64,000 nucleotides of DNA from Erinaceus europaeus (GCF_950295315.1 NC_080166.1:101482999-101546998); one strand, 5' to 3'. Positions 1-10,665 are shown, counted from the first letter of the stretch. The notes: generated by a model not told the origin, from the sequence alone. Program-made: numbers and translations.

Positions 1-125
1 CAGGACTTGTAAGAGATTTTATGCACAGCACTGCATACACCAGAGGTAAGCACTGCCCTGGTCTCTTTCTTTCTTTCCCTCTTACTTTAACTCTTGTAGT
101 AAAAATAAATAAAATATTTGACTAA
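1..125 (+). mobile_element. 3' part of a type C SINE
   Basis: The segment has the body and tail of a tRNA-derived SINE: a cagaggtaagcactgccctgg core, a ctctttctttctttccc pyrimidine run and an aaataaataaaat tail. It resembles the copies at 10745-10920 (sense) and 10525-10665 (antisense). The 5' head is missing or outside the window. It is a non-coding retroposon. Confidence 0.55.
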
Positions 126-347
126 ATAAATACATAAATATATCATCTAACATGTTTATGCCATAAACGGTTATGTAAATATATAAGAATAAATAAATGG
201 ATACAAATATTGATAATTCAGATTTAGTATTGGTGAATATTGTAGGAATATCCCACTCATTGATTGCCTTATTTTCTTGCTTGCTTGCTTCTTTTCCTTA
301 TTATTGGGGGCAGAGGGGTTAATGGTTTATAATTTAGTTATTAACAC
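126..347. other. AT-rich unassigned DNA
   Basis: AT-rich sequence without a recognisable gene or repeat. It ends at the 12-bp target duplication of the next SINE. Confidence 0.5.
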
Positions 348-359
348 ATGGGTAATATT

Positions 360-714
360 TCTTTTCTTTCTCTCTTTTCTTTTCTTCCCTTTTCTTCTCT
401 TTTCTTCCCTTCCCCTCCCCTCCCTTCCCTTCCCTTCCCTTCCCTTCCCTTCCCTTCCCTTCCCTTCCCTTCCCTTCCCTTCCCTTCCCTTCCCTTCCCT
501 TCCCTTCCCTTCCTCTCCCTATCCCTCTCCCTCTCCCTCTCCCTCTCCCTCTCCCTCTCCCTCCCCTCCTCCTCTCCCTTCCTCTCCCTCTCCTTCTCCT
601 TCTCTCTCCCTCTCCTTCTCCCTCTCTCTTCCTTTCCTTTCCTTTCCTTTCCTTTCCTTTCCTTTCCTTTCCTTTCCTTTCCTTTCCTTTCCTTTCCTTT
701 CCTCTTCCAGAGTT
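360..714 (+). repeat. 355-bp polypyrimidine tract (CCCTT, CCCTCT and CCTTT blocks)
   Basis: The + strand is almost purely C and T. Three blocks follow one another: TTCCC pentamers (about 400-513), CCCTCT hexamers (about 520-565, then degenerate to about 630), and CCTTT pentamers (about 630-705). The long open frames over it on both strands only translate this simple sequence. It lies where the A-tail of the antisense SINE at 715-944 should be, so it probably grew from that tail. Long mirror-like homopyrimidine tracts can form triplex (H-DNA); that is an inference here. Confidence 0.95.
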
Positions 715-944
715 ATCTCTGGGGCTTCCTGCCTGCACTATGAATCCATAGGTCCTGGCAGCCATTTTTCATTTTTACTGGATGGTACAGAGAGAAATTG
801 AGAGGACAGTGGGAGACAGAGAGGAAGAAAGAGACCTGTAGACATGCTTCACTGCTTGTGAAGTCACATCCCTGCATGTGGGGACTGGGAGCTGGAAATG
901 GGATCCTTGATTTGGATCCTAGTGCACCACTGCCCACCCCTGCA
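715..944 (-). mobile_element. Type A SINE with extra 3' module, antisense
   Basis: Read on the minus strand this has a degenerate tRNA-like head, the cacttcacaag...gcttcac body, a pyrimidine stretch and the extra 3' module. The direct repeat ATGGGTAATATT at 348-359 and 945-956 is a perfect 12-bp target-site duplication. It encloses both the SINE and the pyrimidine tract, showing that the tract belongs to the insertion. Confidence 0.85.
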
Positions 945-956
945 ATGGGTAATATT

Positions 957-1260
957 CTCATTTAATCATAAAAACAGGGGGCTTGCAAAATATTATCACC
1001 CCCACTGTAGGTCTTTGTTCAACATCATAAAACCATGACCTCAAAGCCTCTCCCATCTGACTCCCTACCCTTCTTCACCAGAATATTTTGCTTTGCTGCA
1101 ATACACCAAATACAGACCAGGATAACAACACAATTTGGAATAGTTTAAGCCATTTCTTATGGGTATAACCTCATTCTCTAACCAAATGTGCTCAATTAAT
1201 TCTGTTGGTGTCCAGATGTGTGCGTCATGGTGAAGACATTGGGCAATTATTATACTTACC
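957..1260 (-). mobile_element. Possible inverted L1 piece
   Basis: Text around 1020-1110 (a tctccc...ttcaccagaatattttgc...tgcaatacaccaa pattern) loosely resembles the reverse complement of L1 3' segments seen elsewhere in the window. It directly precedes a sense L1 3' UTR, as expected for a twin-primed insertion. The match is weak and the left edge is not fixed; part may be unique DNA. Confidence 0.3.
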
Positions 1261-2400
1261 ATTTTAAGATAATATGCAAAGGAACACTTAGACCCAAAGT
1301 AGTCACTATCAAACCCCCCACCCCATCAGCTGAGGCCCCATCAGTCAGGGAGTCCTGAGATTCCCAAACAGACATGATGGGTCTAGACCTCCAATAGATC
1401 CCTCTCTCCATTGTTACTGGTCATCTCTATCAGGAACAACAAAATAGATGCCTTTGTGAACCCCCATAGGAACTTTCCCTCAACTTGGATCAACAATGGT
1501 AGAGAATGTTCCATCCTCCAAAGGGAGGCTGGACAACATACACTATGCTACAACTGAGGAAAATGGGCCCTGATATTGGGGCAGCTGGGAATGTTCCTAC
1601 TCATGACCATAGAATTTGAGCTCAGATCTAAAGGGATGCAGAGGTCACATAGGCTCCTAAGCTGAATAGGGGCCCCAGATCACATCAAATATATGGGGTT
1701 AATAGTCAACAATATTTATACCCCTTTCCCATATGCAGAAGCTACTCTCTTCCCTTATCCAGCTTTTTGGTTCTTTTCCCAGCTATGACATCATCTGCCC
1801 AGACAATAGCTTGGATCCACTTGCATATCAGATTTCTGGCTCAGGGAAAAAAAAAAAAAAAAAAAAACCTAGTATAGCCACAGGCCCTTTGGAACATAAC
1901 TAAAATATGTCTACTATCTATCTACAAAATGGAGGACCCCCCCCAACTCTTCATCTGCACTATTCCAGCCTTTAGGTCTATAATTGGTCAACAGCTTGTT
2001 TGGCTTTGTATGTTAACTCTCTTTTCAGCCACCAGGTTCCAGATGCTACCATGATGCCTACCAGACTTCCCTGGACAGACAATCCCACCAATGTGTCCTG
2101 GAGTTTTGATTCCCCAGAAGCCCACCCCACTAGGGAATGTGAGAGGCAGGCTAGGAGTATGGATCAACCAGTCAACACCCATGTTCAGCAGGGAAGCAAT
2201 TACAGATGACAGACCTTCCACCTTCTGCATCCCACAATGACCTTGGGTCTATACTCCCAGAAGGTTAAAGAATAGGAAAGCTATCAAGGGAGGTGTGGGG
2301 GTGAGATACAGAGATATGGTGATAGGAATCCTGTGGAGTTGTACCCCTCTTATCCTATGGTTTTGTCAGTGTTTCCTTTTTATAAATAAAATTATAAATA
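1261..2400 (+). mobile_element. L1 3' UTR fragment, long-module version
   Basis: This aligns by eye with the 3' UTRs at 39940-40990, 49960-51055 and 52270-53371. Shared landmarks are gtcagggagtcctgagattccc, the gaggctggacaacata segment, the caccaggttccagatgctacc segment, and the end ttcctttttataaataaa. It contains the central module absent from the younger-looking L1s. A 21-base A run (1847-1867) interrupts it. No coding part remains. Confidence 0.75.
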
Positions 2401-2637
2401 AATAAATAGACAGTAATTAAGACATTATGGTTTGGAAAAGATAGACAAATAGTTCAATGGAATGAAGTGAGTATTTCTTAAAGAGACCCTGGAATAACTG
2501 TAAACTAATATCCAATGTCTGTATCACTGCATAGCAGTGAAGGAAACACTGATTTAGACATACCCATTCTATAATTAGCTGTTAAACAGAACAGAAAAGA
2601 AATTGTAACAAATTTTAGATAATGAAAAATAAATTCT

Positions 2638-2909
2638 TGGAGTTAGTGGCAGCACAACAGGTTAAGGGCAGGTGGTGCAAACTGGCGTAAGAATTCTGGT
2701 ACAAGCCTCGACTCCCCAGCTGCAGGGGAGTCGCTTCACAAGTGGTGAAGCAGGTCTACTGGTGTCTATCTTTCTCTTTCCCTCTCTGTCTTCCCCTTCT
2801 CTCTTGATTTCTCTCTGTCTTATCTAACAACAAGGACATTAATAACAACAATAATAACTAAAACAGTAAAACAAGGGCAACAAAAGGGGATAAATAAATA
2901 TAAAAAAAG
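2638..2909 (+). mobile_element. Type A SINE, sense
   Basis: It has the tRNA-like head gttagtggcagcacaacagg, the body caggggagtcgcttcacaag, a pyrimidine block (2770-2820) and a tail of aacaacaataataacta units ending in ataaataaatataaaaaa. The copy is full length but diverged. Confidence 0.85.
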
Positions 2910-3057
2910 TAAAATATATTCTAGGTTAGTTAAATATCAGTGTGTGAAAAAAAGCATATCTCTAAACAATACAAAAATAAAAAAACAAAATATTATCATA
3001 ATATGGGTATAGTGAAAAGGTTTTCCACATATTAATAATGGAAAAGAATAATAATTT

Positions 3058-3143
3058 GGAGGGTCAGGCAAAGGCAAACTTGGCAGAGTAAACATATTAT
3101 AATGTACAAGTACCCAGCATCAAGCCCTGGTGCCCACTTTCAG
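3058..3143 (+). mobile_element. Truncated type B SINE
   Basis: Only the tRNA-related head (gggtcaggcaaaggcaaac...aatgtacaag) and the start of the body remain; the pyrimidine region and tail are missing. Confidence 0.6.
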
Positions 3144-3351
3144 GAAAACAGAAAACATTTTTGAAGAAACACAGTATTTGTGGTCTGCACCTTGGAATAA
3201 AAGCAACTTCTCTCATGAGATGTTGTCATTGGCCAATTTCCAAAGATCTTAATTCTAAACATTTTACTATAGGGACTAATAAATAAATGCAGTAATCCTT
3301 TCAGATGTGAATATTTCCTAAGTCCCTTATAGATTTTTTTTACCTGCAATT

Positions 3352-3698
3352 TTCTTTCTTTTTTTTATTTATAAAAAGGAAACATTGATAAACCATAGGA
3401 TAAGAGGGTACAACTCCACAGGATCCCCACCACAAGATCTCCATATCCCCTCCCCTTGCCTGATAGCTTTTCTATTCTTTATCCTTCTGGGAGTATGAAC
3501 CCAAGGTCATTGTGGGATGCAGAAGGTGGAAGGTCTGTCTTCTGTAATTGTTTCCTCACTGAACATGGGCATTGACTTGTCAATCCATACTCCCAGCCTG
3601 CCTCTCTCTTTCCCTAGTGGGTTGGGCTTCTGGGGAATCAGAACTCCAGGAAACATTGGTGGGATTGTCTATCCAGGGAAGTCTGGTTGGCATCATGG
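3352..3698 (-). mobile_element. Antisense L1 3' end, left part, split by an LTR
   Basis: The tttttttatttataaaaaggaaac start is the reverse complement of the common L1 3' end, followed by the reverse of the terminal 3' UTR. The sequence breaks at 3698 and resumes at 4402, so the LTR between them inserted later. Confidence 0.85.
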
Positions 3699-4395
3699 TG
3701 TCGGCGTTCACGCGGGGTGATGTCCAGCAGGAAAGCATAACCGACCGGCTCTCTCTCGCTGGTTCAATGGACAATACAAAGCAGAGACACCGGGAAGAAA
3801 TGATGTGTTCTCAAATCTCATTTATTGGCTGGTGGACATGAGTTTAAATAGAAAACCAAACAAAGGGCATTATTGAAATATGTCAGAAATTACAGGTTTC
3901 TTAAAGGTCAGCAGGCCCCTATGGTAGGGGGCTGGTATGACAGGAATTGATGAGATACAAGACAGTTATTCTCCATGACACAAGCAACTTAATTATCCAA
4001 AGGTATTTGAGAGAAGCATAGGGGTTAAACCAGTAGGGTGAGACAGAGAGAAGATGGATATCAAAGGCCATACAGTTTGGAATTTCTCTTGTCTGGGGTC
4101 TGAGGTGTATGATGGAGTGTGCGATAAGGTGTGTTCTCCTCTGTGATCAGAAGGTGAGGTGAACTTGAGTAAATGAATCTTAAAGTAGACAGCCATGTGG
4201 CCTGCAGTTAATGGAGAGAGGTAGTGAGGTTTCTGTGGGCTTGAGAGTCAAGAAGGGAAGAACTAAGTCTGAGACATTTTTTCCCCTTTGCTTTCCTTAG
4301 CAAGAGAGACTTTAAAGGGGGTATGGTCTCAGACCTCCATCCAAGTATGGGGGGAGGTCTCCCTAAGCTCTATCAAGCTTACACATATCCCAATA
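3699..4395 (-). mobile_element. Solo LTR of a class II-like endogenous retrovirus, antisense
   Basis: This 697-bp insert is flanked by a perfect 6-bp duplication, TCATGG at 3693-3698 and 4396-4401. On the minus strand it starts TATTGGG, probably a decayed TGTTGGG, and ends CGCCGACA. A TATA-like CTATTTAAAC (about 3842-3851) and an AATAAA signal (about 3822) lie in promoter and poly(A) order, followed by a U5-like stretch of about 125 bp. The 6-bp duplication and TG/CA style ends fit class II (beta-like) elements. No internal region is present, so it is most simply the product of LTR-LTR recombination. Its sequence differs from the LTR pair at 20169-22857. Confidence 0.75.
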
Positions 4396-4401
4396 TCATG
4401 G

Positions 4402-4495
4402 TAGCATCTGGAACCTGGTGGCTGAAAAGAGAGTTAACATACAAAGCCAAACAAATTGTTGACCAATCATGGACCTAAAGGCTGGAATAGTGCAA
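4402..4495 (-). mobile_element. Antisense L1 3' end, right part
   Basis: This continues the element at 3352-3698 after the LTR: tagcatctggaacctggtgg and gagagttaacatacaaagcc are the reverse complement of the shared L1 3' UTR. It ends near 4495, where the L1 was 5' truncated. Confidence 0.8.
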
Positions 4496-4746
4496 CCTGC
4501 AATTGTCTTTTGAAAAGTTCTTCACTACGGATATATAAGTTGAAATCTACTTTATAAGTTTTTAGAACCCAATATATCTCACAATGTGTCTATTAACTTG
4601 AATATTGGAAGAGAAAATTATCATAAAATGGGCAGCCATATCATATTAAGGATGAGCATTTCTCAAGATCTGTGTGGATGATTTTTAACATTATTTCTCT
4701 GGATTCAGTTTTCCATTTGCCTGAAGTACAAGTACTTTGTTTATGA

Positions 4747-4785
<39 letters not shown>

Positions 4786-4970
4786 CATATATATGTATAC
4801 TTTCTAAAAATACTGCCTAAGCAAAAAAAATATTATTTACACTGTGATTTCAGGAATGTGTAGGAAAAAAATCAGGTATAAGACTACCTAGCAGCCCTAG
4901 TCACTACAGTAATCAGATAATATAATGTAATGAAAGAACAGAAAATTACAATGTCAAACTGAAAAGGTAT
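4496..4970. other. AT-rich unassigned DNA with an (AT)n microsatellite
   Basis: No gene or dispersed repeat is recognised. A dinucleotide AT run with interspersed ATAC units lies at about 4747-4795. Confidence 0.5.
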
Positions 4971-4985
4971 AGAACTGTATTCACT

Positions 4986-5408
4986 CCAATTCCATTTCAG
5001 GTTCGACTTTTGTTTTCTTTTCTAATCTTGTTTTTCAACTTCGGCCTGAGAGTGAGATCATCCCATATTCATCCTTCTGTTTCTGACTTATTTCACTTAA
5101 CATGATTTTTTCAAGGTCCATCCAAGATCGGCTGAAAACGGTGAAGTCACCATTTTTTACAGCTGAGTAGTATTCCATTTTGTATATACATCACAACTTG
5201 GAATTGGAGTATTGTACCAAAGTGAAAGACTCTGGGGTGGGTGGGTGGGTGGGGAGAATACAGGTCCATGAAAGATGATGAATGACGTAGTGGGGGTTGT
5301 ATTGTTAAATGGGAATCTGGGGAATGTTATGCATGTACAAACTATTGTATTTACTGTTGAATGTAAAACATTAATTCCCCAATAAAGAAATAAATTATTT
5401 AAAAAAAA
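4986..5408 (+). mobile_element. Twin-primed (5'-inverted) L1, short 3' UTR family
   Basis: Bases 4986-5195 are antisense L1 (the end of ORF2 and 3' UTR, with gagtgagatcatcccatatt). From about 5196 the sequence switches to sense 3' UTR ending attccccaataaagaaataaa plus an A tail. The whole is bracketed by a perfect 15-bp duplication, AGAACTGTATTCACT at 4971-4985 and 5409-5423. Inverted 5' part, sense 3' part and a target duplication are the hallmark of twin priming. Confidence 0.9.
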
Positions 5409-5423
5409 AGAACTGTATTCACT

Positions 5424-6613
5424 GAAAACACTATTGTTCTTTACTTTCCAATGATTCTCGAGCTTGCTGTGTCTAGTATATCTGGCATGTATTCTTTGTG
5501 TACAAACCAATCTTGTAAAAACATTTAAAAATATTCAAGAATTCTCTTCAAACAATGTCCAGCCACCTTAAGAATGGGTTTATTTATCTAGCGAATATTA
5601 TGCAAATAAAAATAGAGAGACACTCATTTGTTATTAGGAAGTGTCTATTAAAATAAGTTTCAACTTTTTCAACAGTGGGGAGAAAAATAATACAGGGTAA
5701 TATAAAAATTGACGTGTTTATAAAACAAAAATAAATCTAGTATTTTATATCCCATGTTCATATCTTTATAAAAGGAAAGCCAAATAAAGCAATATCAAGT
5801 GGATGGAAGCTGAAAGAATTACCTTACAACTGACTTACATAGTAAGACATACGAGAAGAAATATTTCTCATTGATGGGATTTAACATACACTGGAACTTT
5901 AGATTATGATTAGGAATAACACACTACAAAGAGCAAATATAATAGTATAGACAAGATAACATGAACACCCTAATTTTCCAAAAATGTGACTCAACAGGTA
6001 AAATTATGCTATATTAATGTCGTGATCTGGTCTCAATTGATCTCTCTCCCATAAAATAAGTAGATAAATAAGTCATGAAATAGTATTCTGACAATACTTT
6101 GTGACATTTTAAAATAAGAATTGCAAAATACTATGACATATATAGCATGTTTCGAAATAAAATGCATGATGCTAACTGCAAACAGCTTGGGGAAAGATGT
6201 GATCATATTGATTTTTATGAATAAGTACTAAGGTAAGATAGTGCCATTTAATAATGTATAATTTCTATGGTAATTAAAAATTACCAAGAAAGTTAAAATT
6301 TCAGAATTAAATCTTAGATAATATTAAATCTTATAATATTTAGTGCAAAGATGCTCAATATATACCAAAATGGGTAAAAAATAAGAAATAAAAGAAAATA
6401 GAGTGACATAATAGACAATAAACTTTCTCAATGGACAGGAAATATATAATTATATTGAACTTAAACATATTAAGCATACTTATCACAAATAAGAGATATT
6501 CCAGAGGGATAGGAGAGTTAGCAATAATGGTAGGTTAATTATCAAAATATTTAAAACATAAACTATTGAAAGATACCAAAAATATCAGTGCAAATACTAG
6601 TTGGAAAAAACAT
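5424..6613. other. AT-rich unassigned DNA
   Basis: About 1.2 kb without a convincing gene, exon or repeat. No long open frame occurs on either strand. It may contain decayed repeats that I cannot identify. Confidence 0.5.
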
Positions 6614-6629
6614 AAATGCAATTAAGTCA

Positions 6630-7017
6630 TGGGGCTGAGTAGTAGCATACGTGGTAAAGTTCATGTATAAAACACACATGGGCCCGGGTTCAAACCCCTG
6701 ATACCCACCTGCAGGAAGAAAGCTTCATGAGAGCTGAAGGAGTGCTACAGGTCTCTCTCCCCACCCCTCTTTATATTTATCTATCTTCCTCTCCCTCTCA
6801 ATTTCTCTTTTCTAGCAAATTAAATAAAGTTTTTTAATTAATTAATTAATTTATTTTTGTTGCCCTTGTTGCTTTATTGTTGTAGTTATTATTGTTGTTG
6901 TTGTTGGATACGACAGAGAGAAATTGTTGTAGGGCTCCTTACGCTGGTCCTTGCGCTTTGCGCCACCTGTGCTCAACCTGCTGCGCTACTGCCCGACTCC
7001 CTAAATAAAGTTTTTAA
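6630..7017 (+). mobile_element. Type B SINE, sense, interrupted by a nested SINE
   Basis: The head ggggctgagtagtagcatac starts at 6631, followed by ccacctgcaggaagaaagc and a pyrimidine region. A perfect 16-bp duplication, AAATGCAATTAAGTCA at 6614-6629 and 7018-7033, bounds the insertion. Its A-rich tail was later hit by the antisense SINE at 6835-7001. Confidence 0.9.
6835..7001 (-). mobile_element. Type A SINE, antisense, internally deleted, nested
   Basis: It has a perfect 14-bp duplication, TAAATAAAGTTTTT at 6821-6834 and 7002-7015. On the minus strand the head (gggagtcgggcagtagcgca) and the tail (aataataactacaacaataa) are intact, but the middle, normally about 100 bp with the gcttcacaagc body and pyrimidine block, is missing at about 6924. 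It lies inside the tail of the type B SINE and is therefore younger. Confidence 0.9.
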
Positions 7018-7109
7018 AAATGCAATTAAGTCAGTAAAAGACACATTTCAGTATAGATTAATAGCAGAGTTAAGGAGAGGCAGTTCATAGATATATAAAG
7101 CTGAATTAC

Positions 7110-7385
7110 GGGACTTGGGCGGTATCACAGCGGGTTAAGCACAGGTGGCGCGAAGCGAAAAAGGATCCCGGTTCAATCCCCTGGCACCTCACCTGCAGAG
7201 GAGTCGCTTCACAAGCAGTGAAGCAGGTCTTCAGGAGTCTATCTTTCTCTGTCCCTCTCTGTCTCACCCTCCTCTCTCCATTACTATCTGTCCTATTTAA
7301 CAACATCAATAACAACAATAATAACTACAACAATAAAGCAACAAGGGCAACAATAGAGAATAAATAAATAAATATTTTTAAAAAG
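7110..7385 (+). mobile_element. Type A SINE, sense
   Basis: It is full length: head gggacttgggcggtatcaca, B-box-like ggttcaatccc, body gagtcgcttcacaagcag, pyrimidine block and aacaacaataataactac tail. Target duplication AAAGCTGAATTAC (7097-7109) pairs with AAAGTTGAATTAC (7386-7398), one mismatch in 13. Confidence 0.92.
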
Positions 7386-7398
7386 AAAGTTGAATTAC

Positions 7399-8049
7399 TC
7401 TGGAAACATGTAAAAAGATAATTGCCTGTCTTTTACACTGTGGAAGAACAAATTCATGGGACTACTTTCTTTCTAAAAGACGTAATCCTGCATCACAGTG
7501 CAAAGATGCCCAATAAAGAGAGAGAGAGAGAGAGAAAAGAGAGAGAGAGAGAATTTCTATGGATGACGTATGGTGTGGTTTGTTATCCTTACACACAATG
7601 AGGTTTTTGCAGACTTAAATATGATGGAATGTATTCAGGCCAACCATATCACAAAACACATGAAAGGCAGAAGTGTACATTCAGGTTTCTATCTGCATCA
7701 TCACTATTGCATCTCAAAAAATACTTCAGAGATACTGAATACTCTATATTTCACATTAGGAGGGTAGGGGAAACAAACATAGCTCTGTGTGAAGTGATAC
7801 CTGGAATGGAATCTGGGGTCTCATACACACATGCTACTTGCTTTGTAAACTCTAGGCCCCGTACATTTTCTTTTCTGATACCAAAGTAAATTGGGTCATA
7901 TTATATACATAGTTTTACCAGGAAGTAGTTTATAGTCCCTGATTCTAAGTAAGTCCCATATAGTTAGATATAGTGTTCCCCCCCCCCCCTCTTTATGTGG
8001 AATTCACAAGGACCCAAGACTCAACTATCTCGATGAGCTAAAACAAAAA
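7399..8049. other. Unassigned DNA with (GA)n and poly-C runs
   Basis: Mostly unique-looking sequence. A GA-rich microsatellite lies at 7519-7552 and a C run at about 7977-7990. The two overlapping short open frames at 7570-7889 show no family resemblance. Confidence 0.45.
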
Positions 8050-8243
8050 TGTTGGCACTGGGCTGAGTGGTGGTGTACCCGGATGAGTGCACACACATTA
8101 TCACCCACAAGAAGCCCAATTTAAGCCCACCCCCTATCTCTACCTGCACAGTGAGGGGGAGTTTCACAGGTGGTGAAGGTGTTTCTCTCTTTCTAGCTCC
8201 CTTCCCTGCTTTATTTCTCTCTATTCACTAAAAAATAAACCAA
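8050..8243 (+). mobile_element. Type B SINE, sense, diverged
   Basis: Head actgggctgagtggtggtgt, partial body (gggagtttcacaggtggtgaagg), pyrimidine block and an aaaaaataaacc tail. More decayed than its neighbours. Confidence 0.7.
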
Positions 8244-9450
8244 TGTTTATAAGCCAAATGTAATGCTTTTAACTATAGTAACTTAGCATATAATATATTA
8301 TATGTATTGATAAGCAATTATATTTTATTTTGCTAAACTATAACTGTAACATTTAAACAATGGTGTTTATTTAACTTAACAGCTACAGTATACTCTATCT
8401 CAGGTGTTCTTTTAAAAATGTATAAATAAGTTTATTCTAATATTGTACTGAGAAGTGTTTACAAATTACAACAGTCATAATAATTTCAAAATATATATTT
8501 TACTAAGATACACTCTTTCAATCTAGGAAGCATACATTAATACCCAATTTAAACTTTTATTTTTATACACTGGCTTTTCTTTATTAGAAATGGAATGAGA
8601 GCTCTAGTCTTTTCCCCAGTGTCTCAGTGAAAAAGCTCTGTTCTAAATCCTACCATAACTGAGAAACAGGAAGATCCCATAGGGCACATAGAAGGATTTT
8701 GGTTTTTCTAAAACCATTTCCAAGCAATAAGCCTAGAATAATACAAATTCTTCTTCCCGAAGATGTTCTGATGGCTTTATTTTTTCCTAACTGCAGAATT
8801 ATTATATTAAGAAATGTAGTGAAAAGAGGCATTAAAATGGTTACAAAAGTTATCTTAATATTCACTTCCCTCATTCCTATTTATTAGCTAGAACATCTAG
8901 TTCTTAAGAAGCTTTCAAAGTTGTAAAAGCCTGAGAAGTGAGTGAAATGAGGAAGGCAAAGCCTGACTTGGGCTAGTTATTATTGTTTGCTAGCTGGCAG
9001 AGGGAGATGATCCTCTGTGATAGCTTTACCCTGCACTTTACCTTGTACAATATAAAAAAGGAAGAATACATTTACCCTCTATTACTGTACTATGAACCAA
9101 AGGTCCAAAAATATTTTTAAAATGTAACTCAAGATTACCAATCATCTCTATATTCTGAAATTAGTATAGGCTTGAACTGAGTTGACTATGATTGCCGAAA
9201 CTAAAATAAAACCTTAGTAGAAAATTATTAAGTACTCTCCTCAAAAAATTTCCCAGTGAATAAGTGGGCATTGCCTTGACTTTTCACATACTTCACATAA
9301 ATTTATATTCTAATTTTATGTGACAGTAACTATATTTTTCTTTTGTTACAAAAATAAGTAAATTCCTTTAATATTCCTTCTTTTTGGTCAGCTTTTTGTT
9401 TTCTTCCTTACAGGTTACATCTACCATTTTAGTGATGGCACTATTATCTG
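8244..9450. other. AT-rich unassigned DNA
   Basis: About 1.2 kb. Two opposed short open frames (8650-8887) overlap the same sequence and show no known domain. I see no splice-flanked exon or repeat family. Confidence 0.45.
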
Positions 9451-9657
9451 AAATATTTATTTATTTATTATTGGATAGAGATTGAGGAAAATTGAGAGTG
9501 GAATGGAAGTAGAGAGGTAGAAAGACAGAGGGATACCTACAGCCCTGCTTCAGCACTTGTGAAGGTTTCCCCTGCTGCAGGTAGGGGCCAAGGGCTTGAA
9601 TCTGTGTCCTTGTGCATTGCAATGTGTGCACTTAACCAGGTGTCCCACCACCTGGTC
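9451..9657 (-). mobile_element. Type B SINE, antisense
   Basis: It runs from the AT-rich tail (atttatttatttattattgg) through the gagagtggaatggaagtagag pyrimidine complement to the head complement ttaaccaggtgtcccaccac. The L1 at 9669-9991 inserted exactly at its head. Confidence 0.88.
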
Positions 9658-9668
9658 CCACCTATGCT

Positions 9669-9991
9669 TTTTTTTTTTTTTTTTTTACTTTTTAAAATTT
9701 ATTTTAAAAAGGAGACATTGACAAAACCGTAGGATAAGAGGGGTACAACTTCACACAATTCCCACCACCAGATCTCCATATTCCATCTCGTCCCCTGATA
9801 GCTTTCCTATTCTTTATCCCTCAGGGAGTATGGACCCAAGGTCATTGTAGGATGCAGAAGGTGGAAGGTCTGTCTTATGTAATTGCTTCTCCGCTGAACA
9901 TGGGCATTGACTGGTTGATCTCTACTCCAGCCTGTCTCTCTCTTTCCCTAGAAGGGTGGAGCTCTGGAGAAGCTGAGCTCCAGGGCACATT
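9669..9991 (-). mobile_element. 5'-truncated L1 3' end, antisense
   Basis: It starts with a T run and continues with the reverse of the shared L1 3' end (ggataagaggggtacaact, gatgcagaaggtggaaggtc). An 11-bp duplication, CCACCTATGCT at 9658-9668 and 9992-10002, defines a clean insertion of about 320 bp. Confidence 0.9.
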
Positions 9992-10082
9992 CCACCTATG
10001 CTCTTTATACATGCATCATCTACTCAACTTTCTACTTGGGCTTGGGTTCTAAGTTTTATATTTTGTGTTCTTTGATGCTTCT

Positions 10083-10134
10083 TTTTAAAAAAATTTTATT
10101 GGTAAAAAGGAAACATTGACAAAACCATAGGATG
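10083..10134 (-). mobile_element. Very short antisense L1 3' end (about 50 bp)
   Basis: The segment tattggtaaaaaggaaacat...aaaaccataggat matches only the last few dozen bases of the L1 3' UTR plus a poorly preserved tail. TTGATGCTT on the left and ATGATGCTT on the right (about 10135-10155) may be the duplication. It is extremely 5' truncated. Confidence 0.65.
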
Positions 10135-10520
10135 AATCGACCTATGATGCTTTTATCCTTCAAAACTAAGGTGCTATGATCATAGGTTAGTGCTCAGAAA
10201 GCAGAATGTCACATCTTTTAAAAATGTTCATTTACATAGCACATTGTGAAACAATTTCATTTTATAGATATACCCTTTTTATATATATCTACTGCACTAC
10301 TCCTCAACATAATTATTTTACCTTCTTCATTCAAGATAACTTATGCTCTTACTGTAGACAACAACTTACAGAAGAGGAAATAATAGAAATAATAGTAAAT
10401 TTTGCAAAATTAAAAAAAATTGCATGAGAAAAAATAATCTAGACAAAGCAAAATGTGATTTAAAAACTAAAATGTGCAACTGCTAACAAGTATAGGTAAT
10501 AGCCTAATAGTGCAAACCAT
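10135..10520. other. AT-rich unassigned DNA
   Basis: No recognised repeat. The open frame at 10206-10427 is in AT-rich sequence and shows no domain. Confidence 0.45.
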
Positions 10521-10524
10521 AGTT

Positions 10525-10665
10525 TTTGTTTGTATGTTTGTTATTAACAGAATATTGATCAGCTCTGGCATATGGTGATGCAGGGGATTGAACCTGGGCT
10601 TTAGAGCCTCAGGTATGATAGTCTTTGCATATACCTCATGCTTTCTACTCCCACCCCCTATAGAT
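10525..10665 (-). mobile_element. Type C SINE, antisense
   Basis: The complement of cctgaggctc...gttcaatccc...accat...gccagagctga is seen as gatcagctctggcatatggtg and gggattgaacctgggctttag. Head truncated. Confidence 0.7.

Noticed and set aside
277..801. Long open frames on both strands (174 and 143 codons)
   Set aside because: They translate the polypyrimidine tract into Ser/Pro/Leu/Phe or Gly/Lys/Glu/Arg repeats; not genes.
3572..3841. 89-codon frame crossing an L1/LTR boundary
   Set aside because: It spans a repeat junction and has no domain; chance frame.
8650..8887. Opposed open frames of 74 and 62 codons
   Set aside because: Overlapping on both strands in AT-rich DNA, with no motif or conserved feature visible.
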